A stretch of 64,000 bases of DNA from Methanocorpusculum sp. (GTDB lineage: Archaea > Halobacteriota > Methanomicrobia > Methanomicrobiales > Methanocorpusculaceae), in contig JAFQBW010000017.1 in assembly GCA_017399555.1 (NCBI GenBank), positions 53,395-117,394 on the forward strand. Reading direction: 5' to 3'. Below, one piece after another: positions 1 through 8,184 of this stretch; position 1 is the stretch's first letter; the number at the start of each line of letters is the position of its first letter. The position numbers and the translations under genes were made by a program. The notes beneath the pieces were generated by a model. It had not been told where the DNA came from. It searched no databases and saw only the letters and a program-made list of their open reading frames with translations.

Positions 1-324
1 CTTTCCGGCAAAGAACGTGCCGAACGTATCCAGCACCTCAAGCGGCACCTCGTTTTCATCAAACACACTGCCGGACGTAAAGATTTTTCCAAGCTCATAC
101 TCCTCCGGCTTGAAATTCTCGCCAAGCCAGGACACCTGCGCCTGCATATGCTCAATCAGCTCAGGTCTCGGACTGCAGTCGCGGTCATTTTTGTAACCGC
201 ACATTCTGCATCTGTTCCACGAACAGCCGCCGGATAAGAAAATCGCGGTCAGCGTTGACTTCACCTCGCCGAAGAACCTATCCTGACCCTTCCACGAAGC
301 AAGCGGTTTAATTGGTCTGCTCAT
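1..324 (-). CDS. Archaeosine biosynthesis radical SAM protein RaSEA (partial, N-terminal part only)
   Basis: This is the first ~108 codons of a minus-strand gene whose 3' end lies beyond the window start. The translation begins MSRPIKPLASWKGQDRFFGE and contains a radical-SAM cysteine motif, CSWNRCRMC, followed by GYKNDRD. This CxxxxCxxC arrangement at this distance from the N-terminus fits the Elp3/MiaB-like family that includes RaSEA, which works with ArcS to convert preQ0-modified tRNA to archaeosine at G15. The start at 324 overlaps the stop of the upstream M20 peptidase by ATGA (321-324), so the two are translationally coupled. The assignment rests on the cysteine motif and the sequence around it; other archaeal radical-SAM Elp3-like proteins are possible. 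Confidence 0.75.
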   Translation of the reverse strand, partial: MSRPIKPLASWKGQDRFFGEVKSTLTAIFLSGGCSWNRCRMCGYKNDRDCSPRPELIEHMQAQVSWLGENFKPEEYELGKIFTSGSVFDENEVPLEVLDTFGTFFAGK

Positions 325-1499
325 ACTCTCTCTCCATATTTTTCAATAACTGCGGCATAAATTCCCGCCGCCGTATTCAGCTGGTCAATTCTCACCCGCT
401 CATTGATGCCGTGCATCGTCTGCAGTTCTCCAGGGCCGTACTCAATGGCACGGAAACCGGCAAGACGCAGAGCGCGGGCATCCGATGCCGCCCACTGCAC
501 CATCGGAGAACAGGATATACCGTACGCGTCCCCCACACACCCGCAGACCGTTTTGACCAAAAACGAATCCGGGTCGGTCATAGATGCGTCAGCCGCCGTT
601 TTCACCGTAAGGGAGGCAGTAAGCGGCAGATGCAGCTCGATTTCCGACTGCATCTCCGCATGAGACACACCCCACGGAAGCCGCATATCCATCAGCAGAC
701 GGCAGCGCTGGGCAACGATATTCTCCCGCTCGCCGCCTTCAATCAGCCCCGGATTATAGGCAACTTTTCGGAAAACCGCGGAGAAATCCCCGCCGTAAAT
801 CTCCTGCGCAACATCACAGGAATGCCGGATAATTGCATCCATCTGCGGCGTCTGCGGATAATCGCGCTTATGCAGTGTGGAAATCCAGGCAAGAAAATCC
901 GCCGCCTGCATAACAGCGCTCGTTCCAAACTGCGGATAGAGCGAAGAGTGTCCCGGCTCGCCGGTAAAATCAACCGTATAGCGAAGAACACCCTTCTGCC
1001 CGATACAGGGAGCATGCGCCGGCGTCGGCTCGGCAATTAAGCAGTCCGACGGATGGAGAATCTTCTCTGCCAGGAGATGCCGCGCCCCCCACTTTCCGCC
1101 GCCTTCCTCATCGCAGACGAGGGCAACAGAAACCGGGACTTCCACACCGCGGTCCTGCGTCTCTGCAAGCGCAGAGAGAAGGGCGGCACAGCCGCCTTTC
1201 ATGTCTGTTGCGCCGCGGCCGTGGACATAGGTCTCATCAATCTCGCCGGAGTACGGCGGATACTCCCAGCCGTCAGCAATCGCCGGGACAACATCAATGT
1301 GGCCCAGCAAGAGAAGCGCTCCGGACTGGTTTTTGGAATAGACATTCGTCTGTCCGGCAGGACCTGTGGTGTAGGAGACGGGAATTCCGATGCTTTCCAG
1401 AAACGCACCGGCAAACTCTGCACAGTCACGGGTGTCTCCGGGCGGATTTTCCGTCTTGATTTTCACCATTTCCGAGCAGAGCTGTGCGGTATTCATCAT
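321..1499 (-). CDS. M20 family metallopeptidase (ArgE/DapE-type deacylase)
   Basis: A 392-residue cytosolic amidohydrolase of the M20 family, which contains succinyl-diaminopimelate desuccinylase, acetylornithine deacetylase and carboxypeptidases. Visible metal-site motifs in order are GHIDVVP (first His), GRGATDMKGG (bridging Asp), CDEEGGG (catalytic Glu and metal Glu) and AEPTPAH. The Asn-rich dimerisation lid sits in the middle, and the C-terminus carries the last His in GELQTMHGINER. Length is normal for the family. Substrate cannot be fixed from sequence; lysine or arginine biosynthesis are the usual choices. It begins with two Met codons at 1494-1499 and follows the upstream unknown gene with no gap. 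Confidence 0.8.
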   Translation of the reverse strand: MMNTAQLCSEMVKIKTENPPGDTRDCAEFAGAFLESIGIPVSYTTGPAGQTNVYSKNQSGALLLLGHIDVVPAIADGWEYPPYSGEIDETYVHGRGATDMKGGCAALLSALAETQDRGVEVPVSVALVCDEEGGGKWGARHLLAEKILHPSDCLIAEPTPAHAPCIGQKGVLRYTVDFTGEPGHSSLYPQFGTSAVMQAADFLAWISTLHKRDYPQTPQMDAIIRHSCDVAQEIYGGDFSAVFRKVAYNPGLIEGGERENIVAQRCRLLMDMRLPWGVSHAEMQSEIELHLPLTASLTVKTAADASMTDPDSFLVKTVCGCVGDAYGISCSPMVQWAASDARALRLAGFRAIEYGPGELQTMHGINERVRIDQLNTAAGIYAAVIEKYGERV

Positions 1500-2006
1500 T
1501 TAGTTTCCTTTCTTAAATTCGGCAAACAGTTTTCCGAGCTTTCCTTCCGGATAGAGACTGCGGAGCAGACTCTGACCAAAGAGGTCGTCGGTCATGTCGC
1601 GGAAGAACTGCGGCGGAAGCGGCAGTTTGGAGCTGCGGTCAAGGACGATGCGGAAACCGACATATCCGGCATCCTCATCCGGGTCGTATTCGAGCTGCCA
1701 GATAATCGGGGTGTTCTCGAACTCTTCGCGGTGGTTGTCGCGAAGCCAGACCATAAACTGCGGGAAGAGTGCATAGTCTCCGGTCTTTTTGACATCAACG
1801 CGGTAGCGGAGATATTCTCCGGTCATGGCGCATTTGATGGAGTCCACACTGTGGGCAAGGGCCGCTAAGGTATAGTCAAGGTGGGCTACTGCATCCATCC
1901 AGTAGAAGTAGAGAACCGGGTCCATCTCGGACGGAGTCTCTAAGATAAGGGACTTGTGATAGAGATACTCTACCTGGGAGTTATAGTCGTTGCGGGGACC
2001 TAACAT
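1500..2006 (-). CDS. Conserved hypothetical protein, about 168 residues
   Basis: I do not recognise the family. The protein is soluble, with no signal peptide or membrane segment, and has an acidic, aromatic-rich centre (YEDPDEDAG-like stretch and FRIVLDRSSKLPLPPQF). I prefer the ATG at 2006 (MLGPRNDYNSQ) over an upstream ATG at 2033. The reason is that the 23 bases before 2006 carry the CAGACCAAATAG motif that also precedes the thpR start at the same spacing. It sits between cdc48 and the M20 peptidase gene on the same strand, with its stop abutting the peptidase start, which suggests a shared transcript. No function is proposed. Confidence 0.6.
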   Translation of the reverse strand: MLGPRNDYNSQVEYLYHKSLILETPSEMDPVLYFYWMDAVAHLDYTLAALAHSVDSIKCAMTGEYLRYRVDVKKTGDYALFPQFMVWLRDNHREEFENTPIIWQLEYDPDEDAGYVGFRIVLDRSSKLPLPPQFFRDMTDDLFGQSLLRSLYPEGKLGKLFAEFKKGN

Positions 2007-2063
2007 AGTGTATCTATTTGGTCTGCAACACAAAAAAGGGTTTCAGTAGGAGCTGGTGGTCTC

Positions 2064-4529
2064 TTACTGATACTCGATAAAGTTCTGGACTTCCTTGGGC
2101 AGTCCGCCCTTGAAGCGCTCTCGGATTCCGTCATAATATTCGCGAACCCGCGGGTTCATGGTCGGGTGGACAGAAGTCTTTGCTTTGGCGAAGTCCTCGA
2201 CAGATACGCTGTCAGCTCCGCGGCGAAGGGCAGACATGGCCGCTTCCCGGCAGAGGCCTTCGAGGTCTGAACCGACATAGCCTTCGGTCTCGCGGGCGAG
2301 AGTATCCAGAAGCTTTTCGCGGTTGGCGTCTTTGACTAAGACGCCTTCCTTTGCAAAGGCGGTTGTTACCAGCAGACGCAGTTCAAAGGCGGGAATCTCG
2401 CTGTCCCGCGGGAACTTCTTTGCGGCGGAGAGCACCTGCTTTACCGTAACGGATTTTCCGGCAAGCTTTTTGGCAAGCGCTTCAACGTCGGACTCCGCAA
2501 TGCCGCAGAGTCCTGCGAGCAGTTCCTCGAGGACCGAGCCTGCAAGCGGCATGGCGCGGGTATGGACCTGCAGAATAGCACGCCTATCCTCTGCGGACGG
2601 CTCGGGGATATAGACAAGCCGGTCGAAGCGTCCGCTCCTGAGAAGCGCCGGGTCGATGATGTCCGGCCTGTTCGATGCGGCAAGAACGACCACATCGTTC
2701 AGTTCCTCGATTCCGTCCATCTCGGCTAAAATCTGGTTTAGGACATTCTCCAAAACCCGCTCGCCGTCGCCGCCGCCCCGGGCAGGTGTTAAGGAGTCGA
2801 TTTCGTCGAAGAAGATAACCGACGGTGCTACCTGCCGGGCCTTCTTGAACATCTCGCGGACAGCCCGCTCGGATTCTCCAACCCATTTCGAGAGAAGCTG
2901 AGGACCTTTTACCGCGATAAAGTTCGCGCCGCTTTCGTGCGCAACCGCTTTGGCAATCAGTGTCTTGCCGGTTCCCGGCGGACCGTAGAGCAGAACTCCT
3001 TTCGGCGGGCGGATGCCGAGCGCAGTAAACTTCTCCTTTCTGGTCAGCGGATACTCAACCGACTCGCGGACATCCTCGAGCGCTCCGGCGCATCCGCCGA
3101 TATCCGTCCAGGAAACGTCGGCCGTCTCAAGCGCAATCTCGCGCATGGCAGACGGGGTGATTTCCCGCAGAGCACGGACAAAGTCCGCTTTGGTGACCTC
3201 AAGCTCCCGCAGGACTTCATCCGGAATCTTTTCGTTTTCCAGCTTCTCGGAATCTACCTGACGCCGGAGGGCAATTACCGCCGCCTCGCGGGCAAGGGCC
3301 GCTAAGTCTGCGCCGACAAATCCGCGGGAGATGGAGGCGAGGTGGGAGAGAAGGCGCTCGCGGCTCTCCTCGTACTTCTGCACAGCGCGGGCGGTCGGCT
3401 TTTCCAGGCGGTGAAAGGCGGCAGAGCCTTCAAGCGGCATGTTTCTGGTGTGGATTTTTAAAATCTCCAACCGGTCCTCTTCGGACGGTACGCCGATTTC
3501 AATCTCGCGGTCGAAGCGTCCGGGCCGCCGAAGCGCAGAATCGATAGATTCCGGACGATTCGTTGCGCCGATGACAATAACCTGGCCGCGGGAGGAGATT
3601 CCGTCAAGCATCGTTAAAAGCTGGGCGACCACGCGGCGCTCGACTTCTCCGGTTACCTCCTCACGGCGGGGGGCGATAGAATCCAGCTCATCAATGAAGA
3701 TAACCGACGGCGCTTTGGCTTCCGCTTCCTCAAAGATTTCGCGCAGTTTCTGCTCGGACTCTCCGTAGTATTTGGAGATAATCTCCGGTCCTGCAATCGG
3801 GTAGAAGTTTGCCCCGCTCTCGCTTGCAACCGCTTTGGCAATCAGCGTCTTGCCGGTTCCGGGAGGTCCGTAGAGGAGCACTCCCTTCGGCGGCTCGACA
3901 CCGATGGTTTCAAAGAGCTCCGGATGGCGGATTGGAAGCTCAATCATTTCGCGAACGCGGGCAAGCTCTGCTTTGAGACCGCCGATATCCTCATAGGTAA
4001 TCCTTTTTGCGCCTTCAAACTCGGCGATATCGTTTATCTCAAACTCAGTTTTTTGACTGATGATGCAGGCATTTTCCGGCTCAAGTGCGGTTACTTTGAA
4101 CTCGATTACCGGATTTCCCATGAGATGCGTTTTAATCGGGAGGATGTCCCCTAAGGAAATCGGGAAGTTGATAACGCCTGCCGCGTCAAAGTTGTTCCCG
4201 TCTAAGAACTGCTCGGGAATCTCCGGCGGCGGGGTGAGTTCCACAAACACTGCCGGAACTTCGTTTTCGATATTGGATACTGTTACGCGGTCTCCGGGAG
4301 AGACGCCGGCGTTTGCGCGGGTGTATTTGTCGATTCTGACCTTTTCCTGATTCCAGTCGGTCGTTGTTGACCGCCAGACCTTGGCGGCGGTTGTTCTCTC
4401 TCCGGTGATATGGACAATATCTCCCGGAGCAACCCCTAAAAGTTCCATCGACCGCGGGTCCAGGCGCACCCTTCCGTATCCCTGGTCGGTCGGATAGGCA
4501 CTGTCTACTTTGAGTGATATTTCCGCCAT
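2064..4529 (-). CDS. cdc48: CDC48/VAT-type AAA+ ATPase with extended lid region
   Basis: An 821-residue double-AAA unfoldase, the archaeal counterpart of p97/VAT, which feeds substrates to the proteasome. The N-domain double-psi barrel begins [21 protein letters not shown]1 has Walker A GPPGTGKT at residues 221-228 and Walker [11 protein letters not shown]2 has Walker A at 516-523 and Walker [10 protein letters not shown], with arginine-finger regions RRPGRFDR and RSGRFDR. The start at 4529 is chosen because the conserved N-domain begins there; an upstream ATG at 4616 would run into hepT. Oddly, D2 has about 70 extra residues between RAMPLAG (~660) and [14 protein letters not shown] (~738), and D1 has a shorter insertion at the same place. 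The C-terminus NFIEYQ lacks a clear hydrophobic proteasome-binding tail. Confidence 0.95.
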   Translation of the reverse strand: MAEISLKVDSAYPTDQGYGRVRLDPRSMELLGVAPGDIVHITGERTTAAKVWRSTTTDWNQEKVRIDKYTRANAGVSPGDRVTVSNIENEVPAVFVELTPPPEIPEQFLDGNNFDAAGVINFPISLGDILPIKTHLMGNPVIEFKVTALEPENACIISQKTEFEINDIAEFEGAKRITYEDIGGLKAELARVREMIELPIRHPELFETIGVEPPKGVLLYGPPGTGKTLIAKAVASESGANFYPIAGPEIISKYYGESEQKLREIFEEAEAKAPSVIFIDELDSIAPRREEVTGEVERRVVAQLLTMLDGISSRGQVIVIGATNRPESIDSALRRPGRFDREIEIGVPSEEDRLEILKIHTRNMPLEGSAAFHRLEKPTARAVQKYEESRERLLSHLASISRGFVGADLAALAREAAVIALRRQVDSEKLENEKIPDEVLRELEVTKADFVRALREITPSAMREIALETADVSWTDIGGCAGALEDVRESVEYPLTRKEKFTALGIRPPKGVLLYGPPGTGKTLIAKAVAHESGANFIAVKGPQLLSKWVGESERAVREMFKKARQVAPSVIFFDEIDSLTPARGGGDGERVLENVLNQILAEMDGIEELNDVVVLAASNRPDIIDPALLRSGRFDRLVYIPEPSAEDRRAILQVHTRAMPLAGSVLEELLAGLCGIAESDVEALAKKLAGKSVTVKQVLSAAKKFPRDSEIPAFELRLLVTTAFAKEGVLVKDANREKLLDTLARETEGYVGSDLEGLCREAAMSALRRGADSVSVEDFAKAKTSVHPTMNPRVREYYDGIRERFKGGLPKEVQNFIEYQ

Positions 4530-4584
4530 ACTGATGTATAGAATATCTGATGGGAGGGTAGATAAGGGTGTTTCTTGGAGATGA

Positions 4585-4914
4585 TTATTCCAGCAGTTTC
4601 TCGATAAGTCCTTCAATTTCAGGAATGTCGTTTCTGGATACTGCCCAGACCTGTTTTACATCGAGGCGGAAATACTGATGGATTAAAACATTGCGGAACT
4701 GCTTCATTTCCCGCCACGGGACTTCCGAATGGCAGTTTTTGAACTCATCAGAAATATGTGTGGTTGCTTCTCCGATTATTTCAAAAGAGCGGATAACGAT
4801 ATCCTGAACATCCTGATTGTCTGCAAACTCCTCATACGTCATAACCTCTGTTACAGAAAGAATCTTCCGGCAGCGGGTTAGAATATGGGTGAGAAATATT
4901 GCATCATGCTTCAT
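4585..4914 (-). CDS. hepT: HepT-like ribonuclease toxin (DUF86)
   Basis: A 109-residue helical protein carrying the HEPN RNase signature R-x4-H-x-Y in RNVLIHQYF, the catalytic motif of HepT toxins. In characterised systems HepT cleaves RNA and is silenced when its partner MntA adenylylates the tyrosine of this motif. The gene overlaps mntA by ATGA (4911-4914), the usual order for this pair. It lies 55 bases upstream of cdc48 on the same strand. All key residues are present, so the toxin is probably intact. Alternative reading as a bare DUF86 protein without toxin activity cannot be excluded. Confidence 0.85.
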   Translation of the reverse strand: MKHDAIFLTHILTRCRKILSVTEVMTYEEFADNQDVQDIVIRSFEIIGEATTHISDEFKNCHSEVPWREMKQFRNVLIHQYFRLDVKQVWAVSRNDIPEIEGLIEKLLE

Positions 4915-5237
4915 GCCGCAGCCTCTTTTGCATAGAGAATCATTTCCTGCATAACATAGGGCTGAATCATCGGTTCGACAAAATCAAGAGATACCAAATC
5001 CACGGCACGACCGAACAGAAGCTCAAGATAATCCTTGAAGGCAATAAACTCCCGAAGCGGCAGACTTCCGTTAGTGAACCGGTACAGAACATCGACATCA
5101 GAGTCCGGTGTATCCTCTCCGCGGGAAACCGAGCCGAAAATACCAATAGTTTCAACATCGAAACGCTCCTGTATCTCCGAAAGATTTTCTGCAAGTTTTT
5201 TGAGGACGTCCTCTTTGATACTTCGATACTCCGGCAT
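4911..5237 (-). CDS. mntA: MntA-type minimal nucleotidyltransferase antitoxin
   Basis: A 108-residue DNA-polymerase-beta-superfamily nucleotidyltransferase. The motif GSVSRGEDTPDSDVD gives the GS-x10-D-x-D active site, and a third acidic position lies in GRAVDLVSLD. Such proteins pair with HepT and add AMP to the toxin's R-x4-H-x-Y tyrosine. It is the first gene of the pair. The divergent gene hxlB starts 116 bases away at 5353, so the promoters lie back to back. Confidence 0.85.
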   Translation of the reverse strand: MPEYRSIKEDVLKKLAENLSEIQERFDVETIGIFGSVSRGEDTPDSDVDVLYRFTNGSLPLREFIAFKDYLELLFGRAVDLVSLDFVEPMIQPYVMQEMILYAKEAAA

Positions 5238-5352
5238 GGATTTAATTATACGATATTTAGCGCTACAGATTTATGATAGTTTCCCTGCAGGAAAATCCTG
5301 ACAGAAACTCTTCCGACGCTTTATACCTTTTGAGCGCCAATATACATTATCT

Positions 5353-5958
5353 ATGACTGAAGAAGGCAGTTCTGTCGCAAATATGATGTGTCTTATGACC
5401 AGCCGTATCGAGGCAATCGCCAAAGGAATCGACAAAGAGCAGATTGCATCCTTTGTTCACGCAATCCTTTCCGCAAACCGCATCTATGTAATGGGTGCCG
5501 GACGTTCCGGACTGGTTGCAAAATCCTTTGCCATGCGTCTCATGCACACCGGATTTGTATCCTACGTGGTTGGCGAGACCATCACTCCGGCAATTGCCGA
5601 GGGAGACTTAATCGTCGCATTCTCCGGTTCCGGAAACACCAAGACCATCGGTGATATCGCAGAAACCGCAAAGGGAATCGGCGCCACCGTTGCATTAATT
5701 TCCTCCAACCCGGAGTCCCGTATCGGAAAAATCGCTGACTATATCATCAAAGTCGAAACCCAGCGCGACCCGGTAACCTGCGACGCACACGAGTACGAAA
5801 TCCGCCAGATGCTCGGCGAACACCGCTCGTTTGCTCCGCTTGGAACCATCTTTGAGACCACGTCTCTGATCTTCTCCGACGCTGTTATCTCCACCATTAT
5901 GACCATGCGCCAGATTGAGGAGAGCGAACTGCAGAAACGCCACACCAACATCGAGTAA
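5353..5958 (+). CDS. hxlB: 6-phospho-3-hexuloisomerase (SIS domain)
   Basis: A 201-residue SIS-domain isomerase interconverting 3-hexulose 6-phosphate and fructose 6-phosphate. In archaea it is part of the ribulose monophosphate route that supplies ribulose 5-phosphate. Motifs seen are GAGRSGLVAKSFAMRL (sugar-phosphate loop), VVGETITPAI and FSGSGNTKTIGDIAE, followed by LISSNPESRIGKIAD. A TATA-like TTTATACC lies about 25 bases before a start that would be almost leaderless. No hexulose-6-phosphate synthase (hxlA) is seen in this window. The aminotransferase gene follows after three bases. Confidence 0.9.
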   Translation: MTEEGSSVANMMCLMTSRIEAIAKGIDKEQIASFVHAILSANRIYVMGAGRSGLVAKSFAMRLMHTGFVSYVVGETITPAIAEGDLIVAFSGSGNTKTIGDIAETAKGIGATVALISSNPESRIGKIADYIIKVETQRDPVTCDAHEYEIRQMLGEHRSFAPLGTIFETTSLIFSDAVISTIMTMRQIEESELQKRHTNIE

Positions 5959-5961
5959 AAA

Positions 5962-7071
5962 ATGACCGACTTCGCAAAACGCGTAACATCAATCGATATC
6001 TCCGGAATCCGCAAGATGTTCGAAGCGGCAGGTCCAAACGCCATCAATATGGGCCTTGGACAGCCGGATTTCGACACGCCGGAAAACATTAAGGCAGCAG
6101 CCGTCCGCGCAATTACGGAAGGCAAAACCGGCTACACCAACAACGCAGGAATTGACGAGCTCCGCGCAGCAGTGGCAGACAAACTCAAGCGCGAAAACGG
6201 CCTTGAGTACACGCCAAAGCAGGTGTTAATCACGGCAGGCGGTTCGGGAGCACTCCATGCCGCAATCTCCTCTCTGGTTGAAGAAGGAGAAAAGGTCGTC
6301 TTCAACAACCCGGGTTTTGTCTCCTACGGCGCTCTTGCAAAACTTGCAGGCGGAGTGCCTGCACCGGTCGCACTCAGACCGGACCTGCATCTGGATGTCG
6401 AAGCACTCAAAGAGCAGTTCTCCGACAAAAAGACCAAAGTCATGGTCTTAAACAGCCCGGCAAACCCGACCGGAATGGTCGAGTCCGCAGAGACCATCCG
6501 CGCAGTGGTCGAAGCGGCCGCAGACTCCGGCGTTACCATCCTCTCTGATGAGGTCTACGAAAAGTTCTGCTACGGAGACACCAAATTTGTCTCTGCCGCA
6601 ACATTCGGCGATAACGTGGTAACCATCAACGCAGTCAGCAAGACCTATGCCATGACCGGCTGGCGTGTCGGATTTATGGCCGGGGCAGAGGAGATTATCG
6701 AGCAGGCGGTAAAGATTCAGCAGTACTCGCTTGCCTGCCCGACCTCTATTGCCCAGTATGCCGCCCTTGAAGCATACACCGGCGACCAGAGTTCGGTTGA
6801 GGTCATGAAGGCAGAGTATGCCGCACGCCGCGAACTGTTAATCTCCGGCCTTCGGGAGATGGGAATTGAGGTTGCCATGCCGGAAGGAGCATTCTACGCC
6901 TTCCCGAAACTTGATGCCGAAACAGTGACAAAGATTGTAGCAAACGATGTCATCATCACCCCGGGACTTGCCTTTGGAAGCCTCGGAGACGGCTATGCAC
7001 GCATGAGCTATGCGGCATCCCAGGACAATATCAGAGAAGCACTGAAGAGAATTCAGCAGGTAGTTGAGTAA
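5962..7071 (+). CDS. Class I/II pyridoxal-phosphate aminotransferase
   Basis: A 369-residue fold-type I aminotransferase. The N-terminus has GLGQPDFDTP and TGYTNNAGIDELR. The PLP-binding region has the loop GGSGALHAAI, the NSPANPTG motif, the aspartate in LSDEVYE, and the Schiff-base lysine in NAVSKTYAMTGWRVGF. The arginine near the C-terminus (YARMSYA) binds the substrate carboxylate. This pattern fits aspartate or aromatic aminotransferases; the exact amino acid cannot be read from sequence. It starts three bases after hxlB and ends two bases before the M42 peptidase gene, so the three form an operon. Confidence 0.85.
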   Translation: MTDFAKRVTSIDISGIRKMFEAAGPNAINMGLGQPDFDTPENIKAAAVRAITEGKTGYTNNAGIDELRAAVADKLKRENGLEYTPKQVLITAGGSGALHAAISSLVEEGEKVVFNNPGFVSYGALAKLAGGVPAPVALRPDLHLDVEALKEQFSDKKTKVMVLNSPANPTGMVESAETIRAVVEAAADSGVTILSDEVYEKFCYGDTKFVSAATFGDNVVTINAVSKTYAMTGWRVGFMAGAEEIIEQAVKIQQYSLACPTSIAQYAALEAYTGDQSSVEVMKAEYAARRELLISGLREMGIEVAMPEGAFYAFPKLDAETVTKIVANDVIITPGLAFGSLGDGYARMSYAASQDNIREALKRIQQVVE

Positions 7072-7073
7072 AT

Positions 7074-8123
7074 ATGGAACTGACCGAAATTAACGCATTA
7101 CTGGAAAAGCTTTCAAACGCAAACGGTATCTCCGGCGCAGAGGGCGCTGTTGCAAAAATCATCCGCGACGAGGTTGCCCCCTACGTTGACGAGATTAAAA
7201 CCGACCGCATGGGAAATCTTGTTGCGATTAAGAAAGGCGACGACTTCAAGATTATGCTTGCCGCACACATGGACGAGATTGGTCTGATGGTGCAGTACAT
7301 TGACGAGAAAGGATTCATCAGATTCGTCGGTGTCGGCGGATGGTACAACCCGGTTCTGGTTTCCCAGAGAGTTATCCTCCACGGAGAAAAGGGTGATGTC
7401 CCGGGCGTTCTTGGAATGAAGCCCCCGCACGTCATGGAGGAAGCAGACAGAAAGAAGCCGATTGAGCTTGCAAACCTCTTCATTGATGTGGGCGCACACT
7501 CGGCAGAGGAGGTTGAGGCCATGGGAATTACCGTTGGAACGACCGTTACTATCGACCGTGACTACCAGCCGCTTGCAGGAACGGTTGTTACCGGCAAGGC
7601 ATTGGACAACCGTGTCGGCTGTGCGATGCTTATCGGCGCCTTAAAGGAGATGGAGACCAAGCACACTATCTATGCGGTCTTTACCGTCCAGGAAGAGGTC
7701 GGACTCAAAGGCGCAAAGACTGCCGCCTTCTCTCTGAATCCGGATGTTGCTGTCGCCACGGATGTTACCATTCCGGGAGACTCACCGGGAATCGAGCGCC
7801 GCAAAGCTCCGGTCTTTATGGGCGAAGGTCCGGTTGTGGTTATGGTTTCTGCATCCGGCAGAGGACACCTGGCAGACCCGCGCATGGTTGACTGGCTCAA
7901 GAAGACCGCCAAAAAGCATGACATCAAGATTCAGCTGGAAGTCGGCGACGGCGGAAACACGGATGCCTCTGCAATCAACTTCGAGCGCGGCGGAATTCCA
8001 AGTGTTCCGGTCTCCGTTCCGGCACGCTACATCCACTCTCCTGTGGAAGTCATCGACTTAAAGGACTTACAGGGCGCTATTGAACTGCTCCGCCTTGCAG
8101 TCAAAACCAAACCAAACTTCTAA
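7074..8123 (+). CDS. M42 family metallo-aminopeptidase (TET-like)
   Basis: A 349-residue co-catalytic zinc aminopeptidase, often annotated as endoglucanase M by mistake. Family motifs are complete: AAHMDEIGLMV (first His and Asp), GKALDNRVGC (bridging Asp), VQEEVGLKGA (catalytic Glu pair), ATDVTIPGDSP (Asp ligand) and RYIHSPVEV (last His). Members form dodecameric tetrahedra that trim peptides released by the proteasome, so this enzyme would act in intracellular peptide turnover. It is the last gene of the hxlB operon. Confidence 0.9.
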   Translation: MELTEINALLEKLSNANGISGAEGAVAKIIRDEVAPYVDEIKTDRMGNLVAIKKGDDFKIMLAAHMDEIGLMVQYIDEKGFIRFVGVGGWYNPVLVSQRVILHGEKGDVPGVLGMKPPHVMEEADRKKPIELANLFIDVGAHSAEEVEAMGITVGTTVTIDRDYQPLAGTVVTGKALDNRVGCAMLIGALKEMETKHTIYAVFTVQEEVGLKGAKTAAFSLNPDVAVATDVTIPGDSPGIERRKAPVFMGEGPVVVMVSASGRGHLADPRMVDWLKKTAKKHDIKIQLEVGDGGNTDASAINFERGGIPSVPVSVPARYIHSPVEVIDLKDLQGAIELLRLAVKTKPNF

Positions 8124-8184
8124 TTTTTTTCGGCATATCCCGCCAACCCTATATCTGTAAACAACCAATAATATAGGGATTATC

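Noticed and set aside
312..1868. Several long plus-strand frames opposite the M20 peptidase and the unknown gene
   Set aside because: Arg-rich and Cys-rich translations without family signatures; the minus-strand frames carry clear motifs and operon overlaps.
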